DNA of 64,000 nucleotides from Diplonema papillatum. Its lineage: Eukaryota; Euglenozoa; Diplonemea; Diplonemida; Diplonemidae. Of the stretch, positions 13,080 through 23,779 are shown piece by piece. Position 1 is the stretch's first letter, and each line of letters opens with the position of its first letter. A program made the translations under genes and the position numbers. The notes beneath the pieces are model-generated. The model saw nothing but the letters and a program-made list of their open reading frames with translations. It searched no databases and was not told where the DNA came from. Location: contig JAPJBO010000620.1 of the NCBI GenBank assembly GCA_030068145.1, positions 62,001-126,000 of the forward strand, in the 5' to 3' direction.

Positions 13080-13114
13080 GGCGTCTCCACACCCCTGATG
13101 GGTGTGGAGACGCC
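13080..13114. repeat. Perfect 15-bp hairpin
   Basis: GGCGTCTCCACACCC and its exact reverse complement are separated by the five bases CTGAT. It lies about 300 bases upstream of the first LamG-mucin gene. It could be a structured 5' RNA element or the tip of a small foldback; no T tract follows it. Confidence 0.8.
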
Positions 13115-13420
13115 GCGTGCCGAGCAACGAAAAGGCAGCCATCCCATCGTCCCATCGTACTCGAAAGAGGCTTGCAAACACGTTCGGAAACAGAACGCGT
13201 GTTTCGCGGTGTAGCTAAAAGTTTCTAGTGGTAGTGTGAACTTGCAGCAACAATCTGTGCGGGTAGTAGTGGGCCTTCAAAACCGGGATCCTCAAGCGAA
13301 CTTCACGTCTACTGAAGTCTCAGTCAAGTGTGTGTAAGGGTTCTCTGCGTACAGTGAGGTCTTGCACCCAAACGTCCATTCAGGTTTAGAAAACGGGGAG
13401 GGGGTGACATAGAGTCACAC

Positions 13421-16400
13421 ATGGGTCAACAGCAACTCGGGCCTGTGTTGTGTGCTGTTGCTGGCTTCGGCTCAGTGTCCGGGGCAAGCCTGGTGACGTA
13501 CTATGGGTTCGAGCAGAGTGTGCGCGACGAGGGAATGCTGGGCACAGGTGTCTCTGAAATTGACACTCACGTGAACTACACGACGGATGCCCCGTGTGGC
13601 ACGGCGCTGATTCTCCGCCGCGACGCGCCTTCGTTCGCGCTGGACAAAGAAGCTGGCGGGTTCCCGATGCACAACGACGCGTTTTCGCTCTCTTTCTGGA
13701 TCAAAACGACTGCTTACGGGTTGATGACGTGGGTCACGTTGGGGGACAACATGCACCCCGAGTCGGTGATTTCAGTCAACCCTTCCGGCCTTCGTGTGGG
13801 GCACACGACCTCCACGACAGCCCTCAATCCGTTGGGGAAGTGGGCGCACTTCTTGCTGACGTGCAACGGGACGCACTACCAGCTGATTGTGCAGGGGGAG
13901 GTGGACGTTACTGTTCCGGTCTTGCTGAATAGGAACAATGCGACGCTTACGTTGGGCTCAGAGGCTTACTTTTTTGCGGACCACCTCATTGACGAGCTGA
14001 AGATATTCGACGGCGTCGTCACCTTCGACGAGTCTTCGGCGTGCGGCAACGCCACACGTCACACGGATGCTCCCCGCCCGCCCACGACGACACCACCATC
14101 AACTCGAGCGCCACATACCTCAGCACCCTCGTCTGTGGCGCCATCCACTCTGGCGCCACCGACTCAAGCCCCACATACCTCAGCACCTCCGACTATTGCA
14201 CCATCAACGCAAGCGCCACCCACCTCAGCGCCACCCACTTTGGCCCCACTGACGGCAGCCCCGCCCACTCAAGTGCCACATACCTCAGCACCTCCGACTA
14301 TTGCATCATCAACTGAAGCGCCACCCACCTCAGCGCCACCCACTTTGGCACCACTGACGGCAGCCCCGCCCACTCAAGTGCCACATACCTCGTCACCCTT
14401 GACTCTGGCACCATCCACTCAACCGCCGCATACCTCAGCACCCCTGACTTTTGCACCATCCACTCTAGCACCACCGACGGCAGTACCATCAACTCGAGCG
14501 CCACATACCTCAGTACCACCGACTGTGGCACCATCCACTCTGGCGCCACCGACACAAGTGCCACTCACCTCAGCGCCATCCACTTTGGCACCAGTGACGG
14601 CAGCCCCGCCCACTCAAGCGCCATACACCTCATCACCGTCGACTATGGCACCATCCACTCAATCGCCACATACCTCAGCACCCCTGACTTTTGCACCATC
14701 CACTCTAGCACCACCGACGGCGGTACCATCAACTCGAGCGCCACATACCTCAGCACCCTCGACTGTGGCACCATCTACTCTGGCACCACCGACACAAGTG
14801 CTACTCACCTCAGCGCCATCCACTTTGGCGCCACTGACCGCAGCCCCGCCCACTCAAGCGCCACATACCTCATCACCGTCGACTATGGCACCATCCACTC
14901 TGGCGCCACCGACACAAGTGCCACATACCTCAGCACCTCCGACTATTGCACCATCAACTCAAGCGCCACTCACCTCAGCGCCACTGACCGCAGCCCCGCC
15001 CACTGAAGCGCCACATACCTCATCACCGTCGACTACGGTACCATCCACTCAATCGCCGCATACCTCAGCACCCCTGACTTTTGCACCATCCACTCTAGTA
15101 CCACCGACGGCGGTACCATCAACTCGAGCGCCACATACCTCAGCACCCTTGTCTGTGGCACCATCCACTCTGGCGCCATCGACTCAAGCGCCACATACCT
15201 CAGCACCTCCGACTATTGCACCATCAACTCAAGCGCCACTCACCTCAGCGCCACTGACCGCAGCCCCGTCCACTCAAGCGCCACATACCTCATCACCGTC
15301 CACTATGGCACCATCCACTCAATCGCCACATACCTCAGCACCTCCGACTATTGCACTATCAACTCAAGCGCCACTCACCTCAGCGCCATCCACTTGGGCA
15401 CCACTGACGGCAGCCCCACCCACTCAAGCACCACATACCTTATCACCCTCGACTATGGCACCATCCACTTTGGTACCAACGACGGCAGCACCGTCTACTC
15501 ATTCACCACCTACCTCAGCACCAGCAACTCAAGCGCCGCCCACCTCAGGACCATTCACTATTGCTCCAGTAACCCAAGTACCACCTACTTCAGCACCATT
15601 TACTGTAGCACCGTCAACTCAAGTGCCACGTACCTTAGCGCCGATCACAGTTGCTCCATCGACCCAAGCGCCACCAACCTCAGCACCCACTGTTGTGCCT
15701 ACCTCTGTACCACTCACGCAAGCGCCACCTTCATTTACTGATGCTCCATCAACTCATGCCCCACCGACCTCAGCACCATACTTCCTGATACCACCTACCC
15801 AAGCACCTAATACCTGGGCACCCCTCTCTCGCGCACCACCGACAGAACGAGCTCCATCACATACTTTTGCACCAGCATCGTTCACATTTGCGCCACCGAC
15901 CGCATCAACACCCACCACAGCACAACTCAGCACGGAGCCGCTGCCCCCCACAGTGGCACCCCTAATACCACTGGTACCGACCCCTGTGCCTGTGGCTGTG
16001 GCTGTGCCTGTGCCTGTGCCTGGCGGCCCGTCGCAGGGCGTTGGGGCAGTGAGGGGAGACAGGCCTGTTTTTCGCCCAGTGACACACAGTACAGCGCTGG
16101 AGACCATCAGCTTCGCCATCGCAGTGGCCTCGGTCGTATCCCTGTCGTCCCCTGCACCCGCGGCCCGGCTGGCACTGGTGACGCAGACGTGCTCTCGCTC
16201 CTTACATGGCGATGAAAGGTATCCAGTTTAATACTGAAGCACGGTTGCTAAACGGCCGTATCTCCTTACGTTGTGCAATCTTTTGCGACTCGCCGAAACG
16301 AACTTAGCGCTCCCTGCTCCTTGCTCACGTCCCGTTTGGTTGTTGTTTCTTTTCCTTCAGTGTGCAGCAAGAGCCAGCTGCCGACGGTTTTCGTGGGGTC

Positions 16401-18054
16401 GCTACAGAGATCCATGGCGCTTCAGGGCAGGTAGTGTATCCGACAAGTGCCTGCACTGCAAGTACAGAAGCGAAGCATCTTCAGAAACTGCGCTGGGGGT
16501 AGTTCACTCACTGTCAGTCTTTTCCGACACATAAATCCCACCCAATGCAGGGCGTATCCGCGCGTAGTGCATCCGACGCACTACCGCGTCCACGGTTCAG
16601 CAGATGCTGGCGTCGTGGTGTACAACACTGTGATCGCGGTTGGGTTCCTCGTCGTGTCGTTCTTTGCAGTCAGCGCTGTGCGCGGCGTGGCCGACGTCCT
16701 GCCGTGCCGCCCCCGCGGCCACTTCTTGTTCCCGGCCCTGCCCCTCTTCGTGTGGCAGCTCCTCTTCCTCGGCACCTGCTTCGGCGCCGCCAGACTGCTC
16801 CTGTTCCCCCAGTTCCCCGGCTCGGCCCCCCTCGGCGCTGTTTTTCTCGTTCCCTGCGCAGTTCTGCCTGCCCTGGCCTGGTACAAAGTGCGCCGCGGCG
16901 TCCCTTCCAACGCAGTGTACCAACCCATCGCAGTTGCACTGCCGCCAAATCAACCAGCCGAAAACAACGCGAACTCCAAGAGCTGGGATTCTGTAGCAGG
17001 CCCCGACGCTGCCATCTGTTTTTCCGAAGCGTTGCTAGACTGTGACGGCAAGCAGGGGAGGTGCTCGCAGAGCCGCCGGTCCCAGGCAGGGATGCTGTGG
17101 ATGCTCGGCCCCGGCGAGTGGGTAAACACCGCCGAGGACGACTTCGACTGGGTCGGCCGGTACGGCTGCTTAGTCAACAGCTACAAGCAGGAATTTGCTT
17201 GGTTTGCTGCTGCCGAGTTCCTGACGAGTCTGTGCGTTGGATTCATCGTCGCGTTTGAGCCTTCGCATGACGCGGAGTGCGGGCACATCCGGTTAAGTTG
17301 CTGCATGGTGTACGTGATCCGGTGCGTCGTCGAAATTCAGGGTCGGCCGTATGCAAAGGAGATGAACGCGTGGTTTTCCCCAATAGCACACGGGCTCATT
17401 GGGCTTGGTTTGCTGGCGCTGGCGGCGGATGCTTATGGCTTCATGGGTAGAGGCGGATGGCTGTTGAGTGTCGGTGATGTGGCGATTGTGGGGGCTGTGG
17501 GGGTGTTGGCGGTCAGAGTGTTGTTGGAGATAGTAGGCGAGGGAGTCGTGTTGCTGCGAAGCCAGAAAGCGTGCGGGGATGTAGGGGAACCACGCCAGCG
17601 CGAGGTTTCGAGCGAGAGTGATACGGAAAGCTCGGGTTTGATATCGCCGCTCTTACTTTCAGAGCCTGCGATTGCGATTGCGACTGCCGTGCCGCCGGCG
17701 GCGCGAGCTCGCCCTGCGTATGCTGGGCCCCCGTTGGTGGCTGTCAGTCGGTTGCAGCAACGCCGGCTGCCCGACTGCGACGTGTCCCTTTGCGGCTCGC
17801 CTCTGTCCACGTCCTCTTCCCCGCCAGCCATCCCTGCCACCAACCCGCTGTCTCTGCTTGTATCGCCACGGCGCGGTCAATCCCCTATCCTCCGCACTGT
17901 ACTCTTTTCTGTCACCGACGGCCGCGTGGACCGTGCGGCTACCCCCGGCGCTTCTTCTCCTGCAAGCACCAGGCTCATGACCGACTTGCGTGTTGGCTTT
18001 GCGTCCCCTATACAGCCATGTTCCGACATGACGCGAATTCGTGGTAGTGCCTGA
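13421..18054 (+). CDS. LamG-like, mucin-stalk, multipass membrane surface protein 1
   Basis: Exons 13421-16218 and 16551-18054 join to 1433 residues. The order is: a short hydrophobic signal-like start; a LamG/concanavalin-like jelly roll (about 25-210) with FSLSFWIKTT and HLIDELKIFDGVV; a Thr/Pro/Ala/Ser stalk (about 215-840) of TSAPPTLAP-like units, a probable O-glycosylation platform; then a conserved SPAPAARLALVTQTC segment and about seven membrane helices. Between helices 3 and 4 is a cytosolic or lumenal loop with GPGEWV and WVGRYGC. The 332-base GT-AG intron was placed by comparison with the paralogue at 23780, which reads straight through. The C-terminal layout recalls kinetoplastid DGF-1-like surface proteins, but that is from memory. 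Function unknown; cell-surface recognition is plausible. Confidence 0.88.
14090..15960 (+). repeat. Coding tandem repeats of the mucin stalk, gene 1
   Basis: Short Thr-X-Ala-Pro units combine into higher-order blocks. For example, the block beginning ACCTCAGCACCCCTGACTTT recurs near 14430, 14670 and 15060 with few changes. This points to recent unequal exchange or conversion inside the exon. Confidence 0.9.
16219..16550 (+). other. Intron of LamG-mucin gene 1, absent from gene 2
   Basis: Donor GTATCC follows AAAG; acceptor AATGCAG is followed by G. Splicing joins GDER to AYPRVVHPTH, collinear with the paralogue's unbroken YSYAIHPTQ region. Reading through instead meets a stop within 12 bases. 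Confidence 0.85.
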
Positions 18055-18294
18055 AAGCCAACATTCGTCGTGGTAGTGCCTGTTAGTGCCATGCCAAAAC
18101 CTGGATGTGACCTTCTTGTGGACGTGACAACAGCTCTGTCTCGCGACGAAAGGGAACCAAATCGCAGGTACTGTTGGAGCGATAGGGACCCCCGTCGGCT
18201 TGTCAGCGGGCCTCGCGCGCAGCGGGCCTCACAAAGTGCGTACTGCCTCTGACGCCGCGCATCGTACGTGATGACTGAAGAGAAGCCGTGTTCA

Positions 18295-18400
18295 CTGCTG
18301 CTGCAATTCTCCTTTTTACCCGCTTTGTTGGAAATACTCGAGGAGGCCACCAGTTGCAGAATGCAAATGCATTCTGTGGTACTCATTAGCGTGCGAATGA
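18295..18400 (+). repeat. SINE-like repeat, family B fragment
   Basis: Carries ACTCGAGGAGGCCACCAGTTGC, the core shared in diverged form by 19850-20010 and 45690-45850. A small hairpin (CAGAATGC, AAAT loop) is inside. Confidence 0.4.
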
Positions 18401-19849
18401 CTCCTATTGCAAAGAAAGAAATGAAACAAAATGACCCATCTGCAGTCGTACTGCTTCTTCTTCTCTAGCTTCTGTCGAAAAAAGCACCACCCACACCCTC
18501 CTTCCATGTGCCAACCTGAAGTCGTGTGCCCAAAGCTTAACGCAACGCGCAGAGGAAAGCAAGGCGTGTCTGGGAGGAACGTAAAGGAGGGTCTTTTGAC
18601 AAGCACCTGGGTTGCAGAAAATACTCGAGGAGCCGCCGTTTCGAGTTCGAAAAATATTAAAGGTGTCTTACGAGTTCAACGAAAGCCCGAGCCTCGTGTA
18701 GTTCTACCCCCCTCCCAACCAGACACACCGCTGTCCTGATGTGTCTGCAGACAATCAGGTTCCGCGTTGATGATGGCTGATAGGTCCCAAACACAAAGCA
18801 GATAAGACCGGTGCGGTGTTGTACTCCTCCGCTTCTACAAGAGTACAGGGCCTCCTTCGAGTCCAGCCCTCAAAACCGCACAAGAAAGTCATCTGACAGC
18901 TTACAGCACGTGAGCTGGGTGTCCCCGGGGGAAGGCAAAGGCGTCCACTGCCCAGGTAGTTTCAAACAACCTGTCAACTACAAGCTAGCAAGTTGATTAC
19001 AACCTAAACATTTACCCGCAAAAGCAACCAACTATTCGAAGCAATCAACCGCACTCACACACACGCACACACTGGGCTATATTCCGCGACAGGGGTTACC
19101 CATAATTGAATTCCACACGCACACACCCACATCTTAATTTAACCAACAAGCTACAAAGTAGCGCCATCGCCCGCGCCCAATTGGTTCTTTGGCCTTACGT
19201 TTCTTTCAACCAAGTCCAGCCCGCGCGTCAACCGCCACGTTGAACGCGAGGGGGAATAGGAAAAGGATAAATGCGAACGAAAATCATGTACTAGTAGACT
19301 CCAGCGACACGTTTTCTTCGAGTCACGCTCCCCCCAGGCGTGAAGGTGGTTATGCGGATGCGGTGAACTCAGCACCCACTCAGTGGCTAAGTGGCGCTTC
19401 TGGCTGCATTTGGGGGATTTGATCCATGATCTTAAGCCCGGACATGCGGCGTTGATTGCAGCTGTTCTTTGAAAAAGCTGAAACAACATGTTGCAGCATG
19501 ATGGACTGTGTCGATATTGAGCAAGGTCAACCAGCTCTCTGCTGACACACTTGCCAGTTTCTAGGCTGGCCGCAGACGTCTGCCGGCTCGTCATCCACCT
19601 TCACGCAACACACGCCGCTCACAGTTTCACTTCAAGAGTTAATGAAGCGTGGACAGGGGGGCTGGAGTGAAGAAAAGGAGCCAATAGTTGTTGGCGGACA
19701 CAGCGTGGCTGTCAGCCCGCGTGTTGGCCGCTGGTTTCAGTCGGGGGAAAAAGAAGTTTTACTCAAATACACCCCTGATCCTCGCCCTGTCTCCCCCTCC
19801 CAGGGATCAAACCCCGGGATCCTAGGCACTTTGCGATCCACTAAAAAGC

Positions 19850-20010
19850 TTAGTTTTTTTGTATAAGCACTTGCTTTGTAGGAATTGCTTGAGGAGACTG
19901 CCAGTTGCGATAGATCAAAGGAGGTAAATGTGCTGTAGCCCACACGAAACACAGGTAAATCTGCGTTTAGTGGCGGGCGTAAGCCCTCCTTCGAAATGAG
20001 CACAAGGCAG
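19850..20010 (+). repeat. SINE-like repeat, family B
   Basis: Begins with a T tract, then ATAAGCACTTGCTTTGTAGG, which resembles a tRNA anticodon arm. It continues with GAGGAGACTGCCAGTTGCGA and GGCGGGCGTAAGC, shared with the other family copies. Confidence 0.5.
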
Positions 20011-21424
20011 TCCCTCGAGTATTTTGTGTCACTAGTCCAAGGACGCGACCGGGACCGTTGGCTCAGCTTATTCATTCACGAGTGCGTGAGTCAACTCCCC
20101 GCGGAAGTACAGAACGAATCTAATCTTGGTCTATCTGTCTGTACGAAAATGATGTGTTTTGAAGTGAATCGAGGCATCGGGCAAAGAAGACACACGCGAC
20201 AACGCATGTCACGTATGGATGGAGGCTGACTTCTGTTTGGTTATGATTATAATACTGCAGCTGCCGCCCGCAGTTCGAGAGGACTATTGGCGGAACCAGC
20301 GGGTATTACAAGGTGATGACTTTCACACCTGATCTCCAGGCAATGGGAAGACCGGGCTGTGGTGAAGCGACGACGATGCGACGAACGAATAACCGGAGTT
20401 GATCTTCGCGTTCTTCTTTTTGGTTATGCCGACGGCGTCGGTTCCTTTTGTTTTTTTCTTGGTTTCCTCTATTTGCCAGACTAACTTGCGGGCCCCTTTC
20501 TAAAGAAATAACGCTAGAAATAGCGGGTGCCCCGGTTTTGTATTCCACACCTACGTGATGCCCATAAACCGCAGGGCGAGCGAGTACGAATCGGGATGGA
20601 ATAAGAAGTCCGGACTGCAGGGCGTCACTGTGACCGGAGAGGAGTGTTTTGCAACCGTGATTCTCAAGGCAGAAAAGACACCGAACTCGAAGAGTGGATA
20701 CAAGTCCGCGGTTGTACTGTGAACCTGAACTTTGTAAAAGCACCTTGCGGGGTATAAAGAGTACTCGGTAAGATTGACAGCTAAAAGGGTATTGAGCGTT
20801 CCCACCAGCACAGAGACCATCTACGGCTGCACGAACGAAGAAGGACCCTTTTCTAGGTGTAATTGTGTCTTTATTTGTTGCACCTCTTCCTTCGACCACG
20901 AACACGAAAGAAATTGAATACCAAATAGCATTACGTTCCGAAGCTCGAGGTACAGCAGCGGATAACTGGTTCTTGAAAGTTTTTTCCACTCCAGATCCTG
21001 GGAGTGCTAACATATGGTGTAGCTGCTGGCTAGCCTATGTATCAGCACTCTGCAGTACATGCAGTTGGTGGCGAGCCACTCGCGAACCTCTTAGGTTTTC
21101 ACGTGGCAAGAGTCACGCCCAACGGTGCTCTATCGGACGTGCATTGTTGACGACCTGAGAGTCGGGTGAGGGCCTTTAGTGGCGCGCTGAGCTCGTGCGA
21201 GAACGTTTTGCCAAATAATAGTTTGTAGCTTGCTGGGGTTTTCAGCTCCCTTATTCATATTGCCAAGGATCGGTTGCCTGATGATCATTCGTCGGTAGCA
21301 CGGCGGTTTTACTTCTCTTTTAATTCTGCACCTGCTGTGTAGCATGGCTGTGCTATGGCGGGAGCAACAACAAGTTTTGGCCTGTGCCGTTGTGTCTTTC
21401 CTCCTCGCGTTTCCTTGCATTACT

Positions 21425-21560
21425 TTTTTTGAATAAGCTCCTGCCTTGTAGGAAAAATAGTGACCATACAAATCAAAGGTGACAGGTTCTGGGTTCACCG
21501 CCGGGTGTAAGCGTTCAACAAAAAATATACTTGTATTGTTTCTCCATCTCATCTGTCGCA
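21425..21560 (+). repeat. SINE-like repeat, family B
   Basis: T tract, AATAAGCTCCTGCCTTGTAGG, a B-box-like GGTTCTGGGTTCACCGCC, then GTGTAAGCGTTCAACAA. The tail matches 45690-45850 and 48260-48430. tRNA ancestry is inferred from the box spacing. Confidence 0.55.
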
Positions 21561-21739
21561 AGATGCACCGGACGGCCGAGTATGTTCTTGAAGTATGCAA
21601 ATCCTGCAGGCTGTAGCTGACTTCACACGAACCTGAAGTACGAATACGGAAGGTAGGACCAGCGGTTGAAGGCAAGCCTGTGCAGTGTGTGTAGGTAGAA
21701 AAGCAAACCTACACATTGTTTTGGACACGATGTCTGATT

Positions 21740-21850
21740 TTTGCGATAACCAGTCCTGAGAGAGCATACTTGTTGCAGCCGAGAAGCAACGTTGCCACCT
21801 TACCAACTGAGCAGCGGTTTAACCTGAATGCAAATAGGTCAAATCACACA
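21740..21850 (-). repeat. SINE-like repeat, family A
   Basis: Minus-strand copy related to 4270-4490. It carries GCTCAGTTGGTAAGG (A-box-like) and ends toward GGTTATCGCAAAAA. Confidence 0.5.
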
Positions 21851-22275
21851 GACAAACACGCAAAGAAAAAGAGAATTTTAGTTCTGAAAGATACCACCTA
21901 TAAACCGCTGAACAACACAAGGGCGTCAGAAACACGAAAAGGGGGATGGACCTACTATCACTGCCTTTGGAGTAAATTTTGTTGAGTTCTTGGAAGTGGA
22001 GGTGGACTTATCCAACCTTGCTGTGTGAGTGGAAGCAACCTTGTTCTTCGATTTATGATGCCAGGGAAAGCAGACATTCCCACTTGAAACACAGGATTTC
22101 AAAACGGCCTTGAACCCACCACGAGCCGATTCTGCACCTGCGCCGAAGGCGCGAAGAAAAAAAACACCTCGCGCCCTAGGAATTTCTAATCACCACTGAT
22201 TTCTTTTTCCGCGAAAACCCCGGGAAAAAATAGGGACAACAGGTCCGCCCCTTTTAACAGCTATCCATCTAGATG

Positions 22276-22718
22276 GCAGGGGACTTCAGAACTAGTTTCC
22301 GGTTTTAAACCCCGGAAAGACAATGCAAAACAATGAGAAGAGGAAGAAATTGAAATATTTCAGATCTCCAGCTTTTTCCCCCGATGCAAGTCGAGTGAAA
22401 AAACTGGAAGGAGTCCGGAAGTAAGGCGTTGGTGCGCACAGTGCCATGCACGTCCGAACCATCTTTGTCTTGGTGAACACACCCAGGCAGAGTAGTTTGA
22501 CCACAATTATTAAGTAAGTTGTTAGGTAGTTTAGACCAAGCTATCATTTTCGCTCGGTTATCATCAGCTTCACTGGTTCTGCCCATTGTTTTACTGTATG
22601 CGCAGCCTCTCGACACGAGCGACAAACTTGAAATTTAACTGGCACCAATGCTCAAACCGGGGTTTTTGGCTGGAAACCGGATTCTGGCTCAGCAATCCAA
22701 ACTAGTGAAGTCCCCTGC
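22276..22718. mobile_element. MITE-like element, 443 bp
   Basis: The left end starts GCAGGGGACTTC then AACTAGTTT. The right end, read inward on the other strand, starts GCAGGGGACTTC then ACTAGTTT. Flanks AGATG and ACATG could be a decayed target duplication. No coding capacity is seen inside, so it is probably non-autonomous. Confidence 0.7.
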
Positions 22719-23779
22719 ACATGACACCTCTAATCAAGAATATGTCAACAACGACCCAGTAAAATTACAAAGCGTGTTTCTTCCACTTGAGAAACACGAC
22801 TAGGCCTCCTAGGGAAGAGCTGCTTACGATCTTGCGGCAACCCGTGACACCTTTTTGAGATGGGAAAATCTTAGCTGAGGAACCGCATTCAGCCTTTTGG
22901 ATATTCGGTTCCATATGTGCGTGCACATCTCAGCTCGTTTCCCTTCCTCGCCCCCCGCCGCACTTCCCCGTTTTTCCCCCACTCGGGGGGGGATTTCTTG
23001 CAGGGGCTTCTGAGTGAAGAAATCCATCTTTCCCCTATCGGGGGCTGAGAATAGAACTCCCTGTCATTTCTACCATCCCCCGATTGGGGCTACACGTGGG
23101 ATGTGGATAACACCCGGTCGACAAGAAAAGCCGACAAGCAAAAAAGGCAACCAAGCAACAATCAACGGGGACCCGCCAGTTTCCGCCCGAGCGGATGTTG
23201 ACCTTTTCTCCCTCCCCAACTGAATTAATTTTCTAAGTTTCTCGAGCGTCAATCCATGTGATCAGCGCACAAAACTACGTTCATTTTTGCTTTCCATTCG
23301 GGCACGGCTAGAGCACACGACGCGTGTGGTGGCCAATTCGGGTGCACCGCAGCGCTACCCAGAAATGTAGTCTGCCCACAGCAACAGCGAGCGAGCAGGT
23401 TACCGTCTGGTATACTTTCCTGAGACGCGCACGCGCTTCTGAGACTGACAGCATGCGGAAAGCGAGCCAAACAGGTGGCAGGAAGTTGCTGCGGGCACTT
23501 GATTCTCTCGACGACGACGTTACTAGACCACAGCAGTTGAACGTTTTGTGCAGGTAGCAGCCCGTGGAGAAAGAACCGAAAGGAAGCTGCGAGCGGATGC
23601 GAGGTTCTCCGAGCGACCCGAAACGTGCCGGTGGGTGACTTGGTGTCTCGCTGGTAGCGGCTACCAAATAAGAGCAAAGGATTCAATGGTTCAAAGCAAC
23701 AACCAAACAAGAGCAGGTTGGGCTCGCGAGGCGGGTGGAGGGGGGCCCTCAGGGGAACGGTAGTAGGTACGACCACCTG

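Larger units (their letters stand above)
10631..13420. other. Intergenic, about 2.8 kb
   Basis: No supported gene. It contains one copy of the short dispersed repeat (11885-11943), a small hairpin with stem GGGAGAC near 10781-10797, and the perfect hairpin at 13080-13114. Confidence 0.5.
18055..23779. other. Intergenic between the two paralogues, about 5.7 kb
   Basis: No supported gene. It holds several SINE-like copies (near 18295, 19850, 21425, 21740), an inverted-repeat element (22276-22718) and CA-rich stretches near 19050-19130. A 235-codon minus-strand ORF (20306-21013) begins with ATG but shows no domain and looks fortuitous. Confidence 0.5.

Noticed and set aside
19780-19860. A tRNA gene on the minus strand
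   Set aside because: Only a B-box-like GGTTTGATCCC is present; no acceptor stem or full cloverleaf could be formed.
20306-21013. 235-codon minus-strand ORF
   Set aside because: It has an ATG but low-complexity basic stretches, no domain, and lies among repeats; likely chance.
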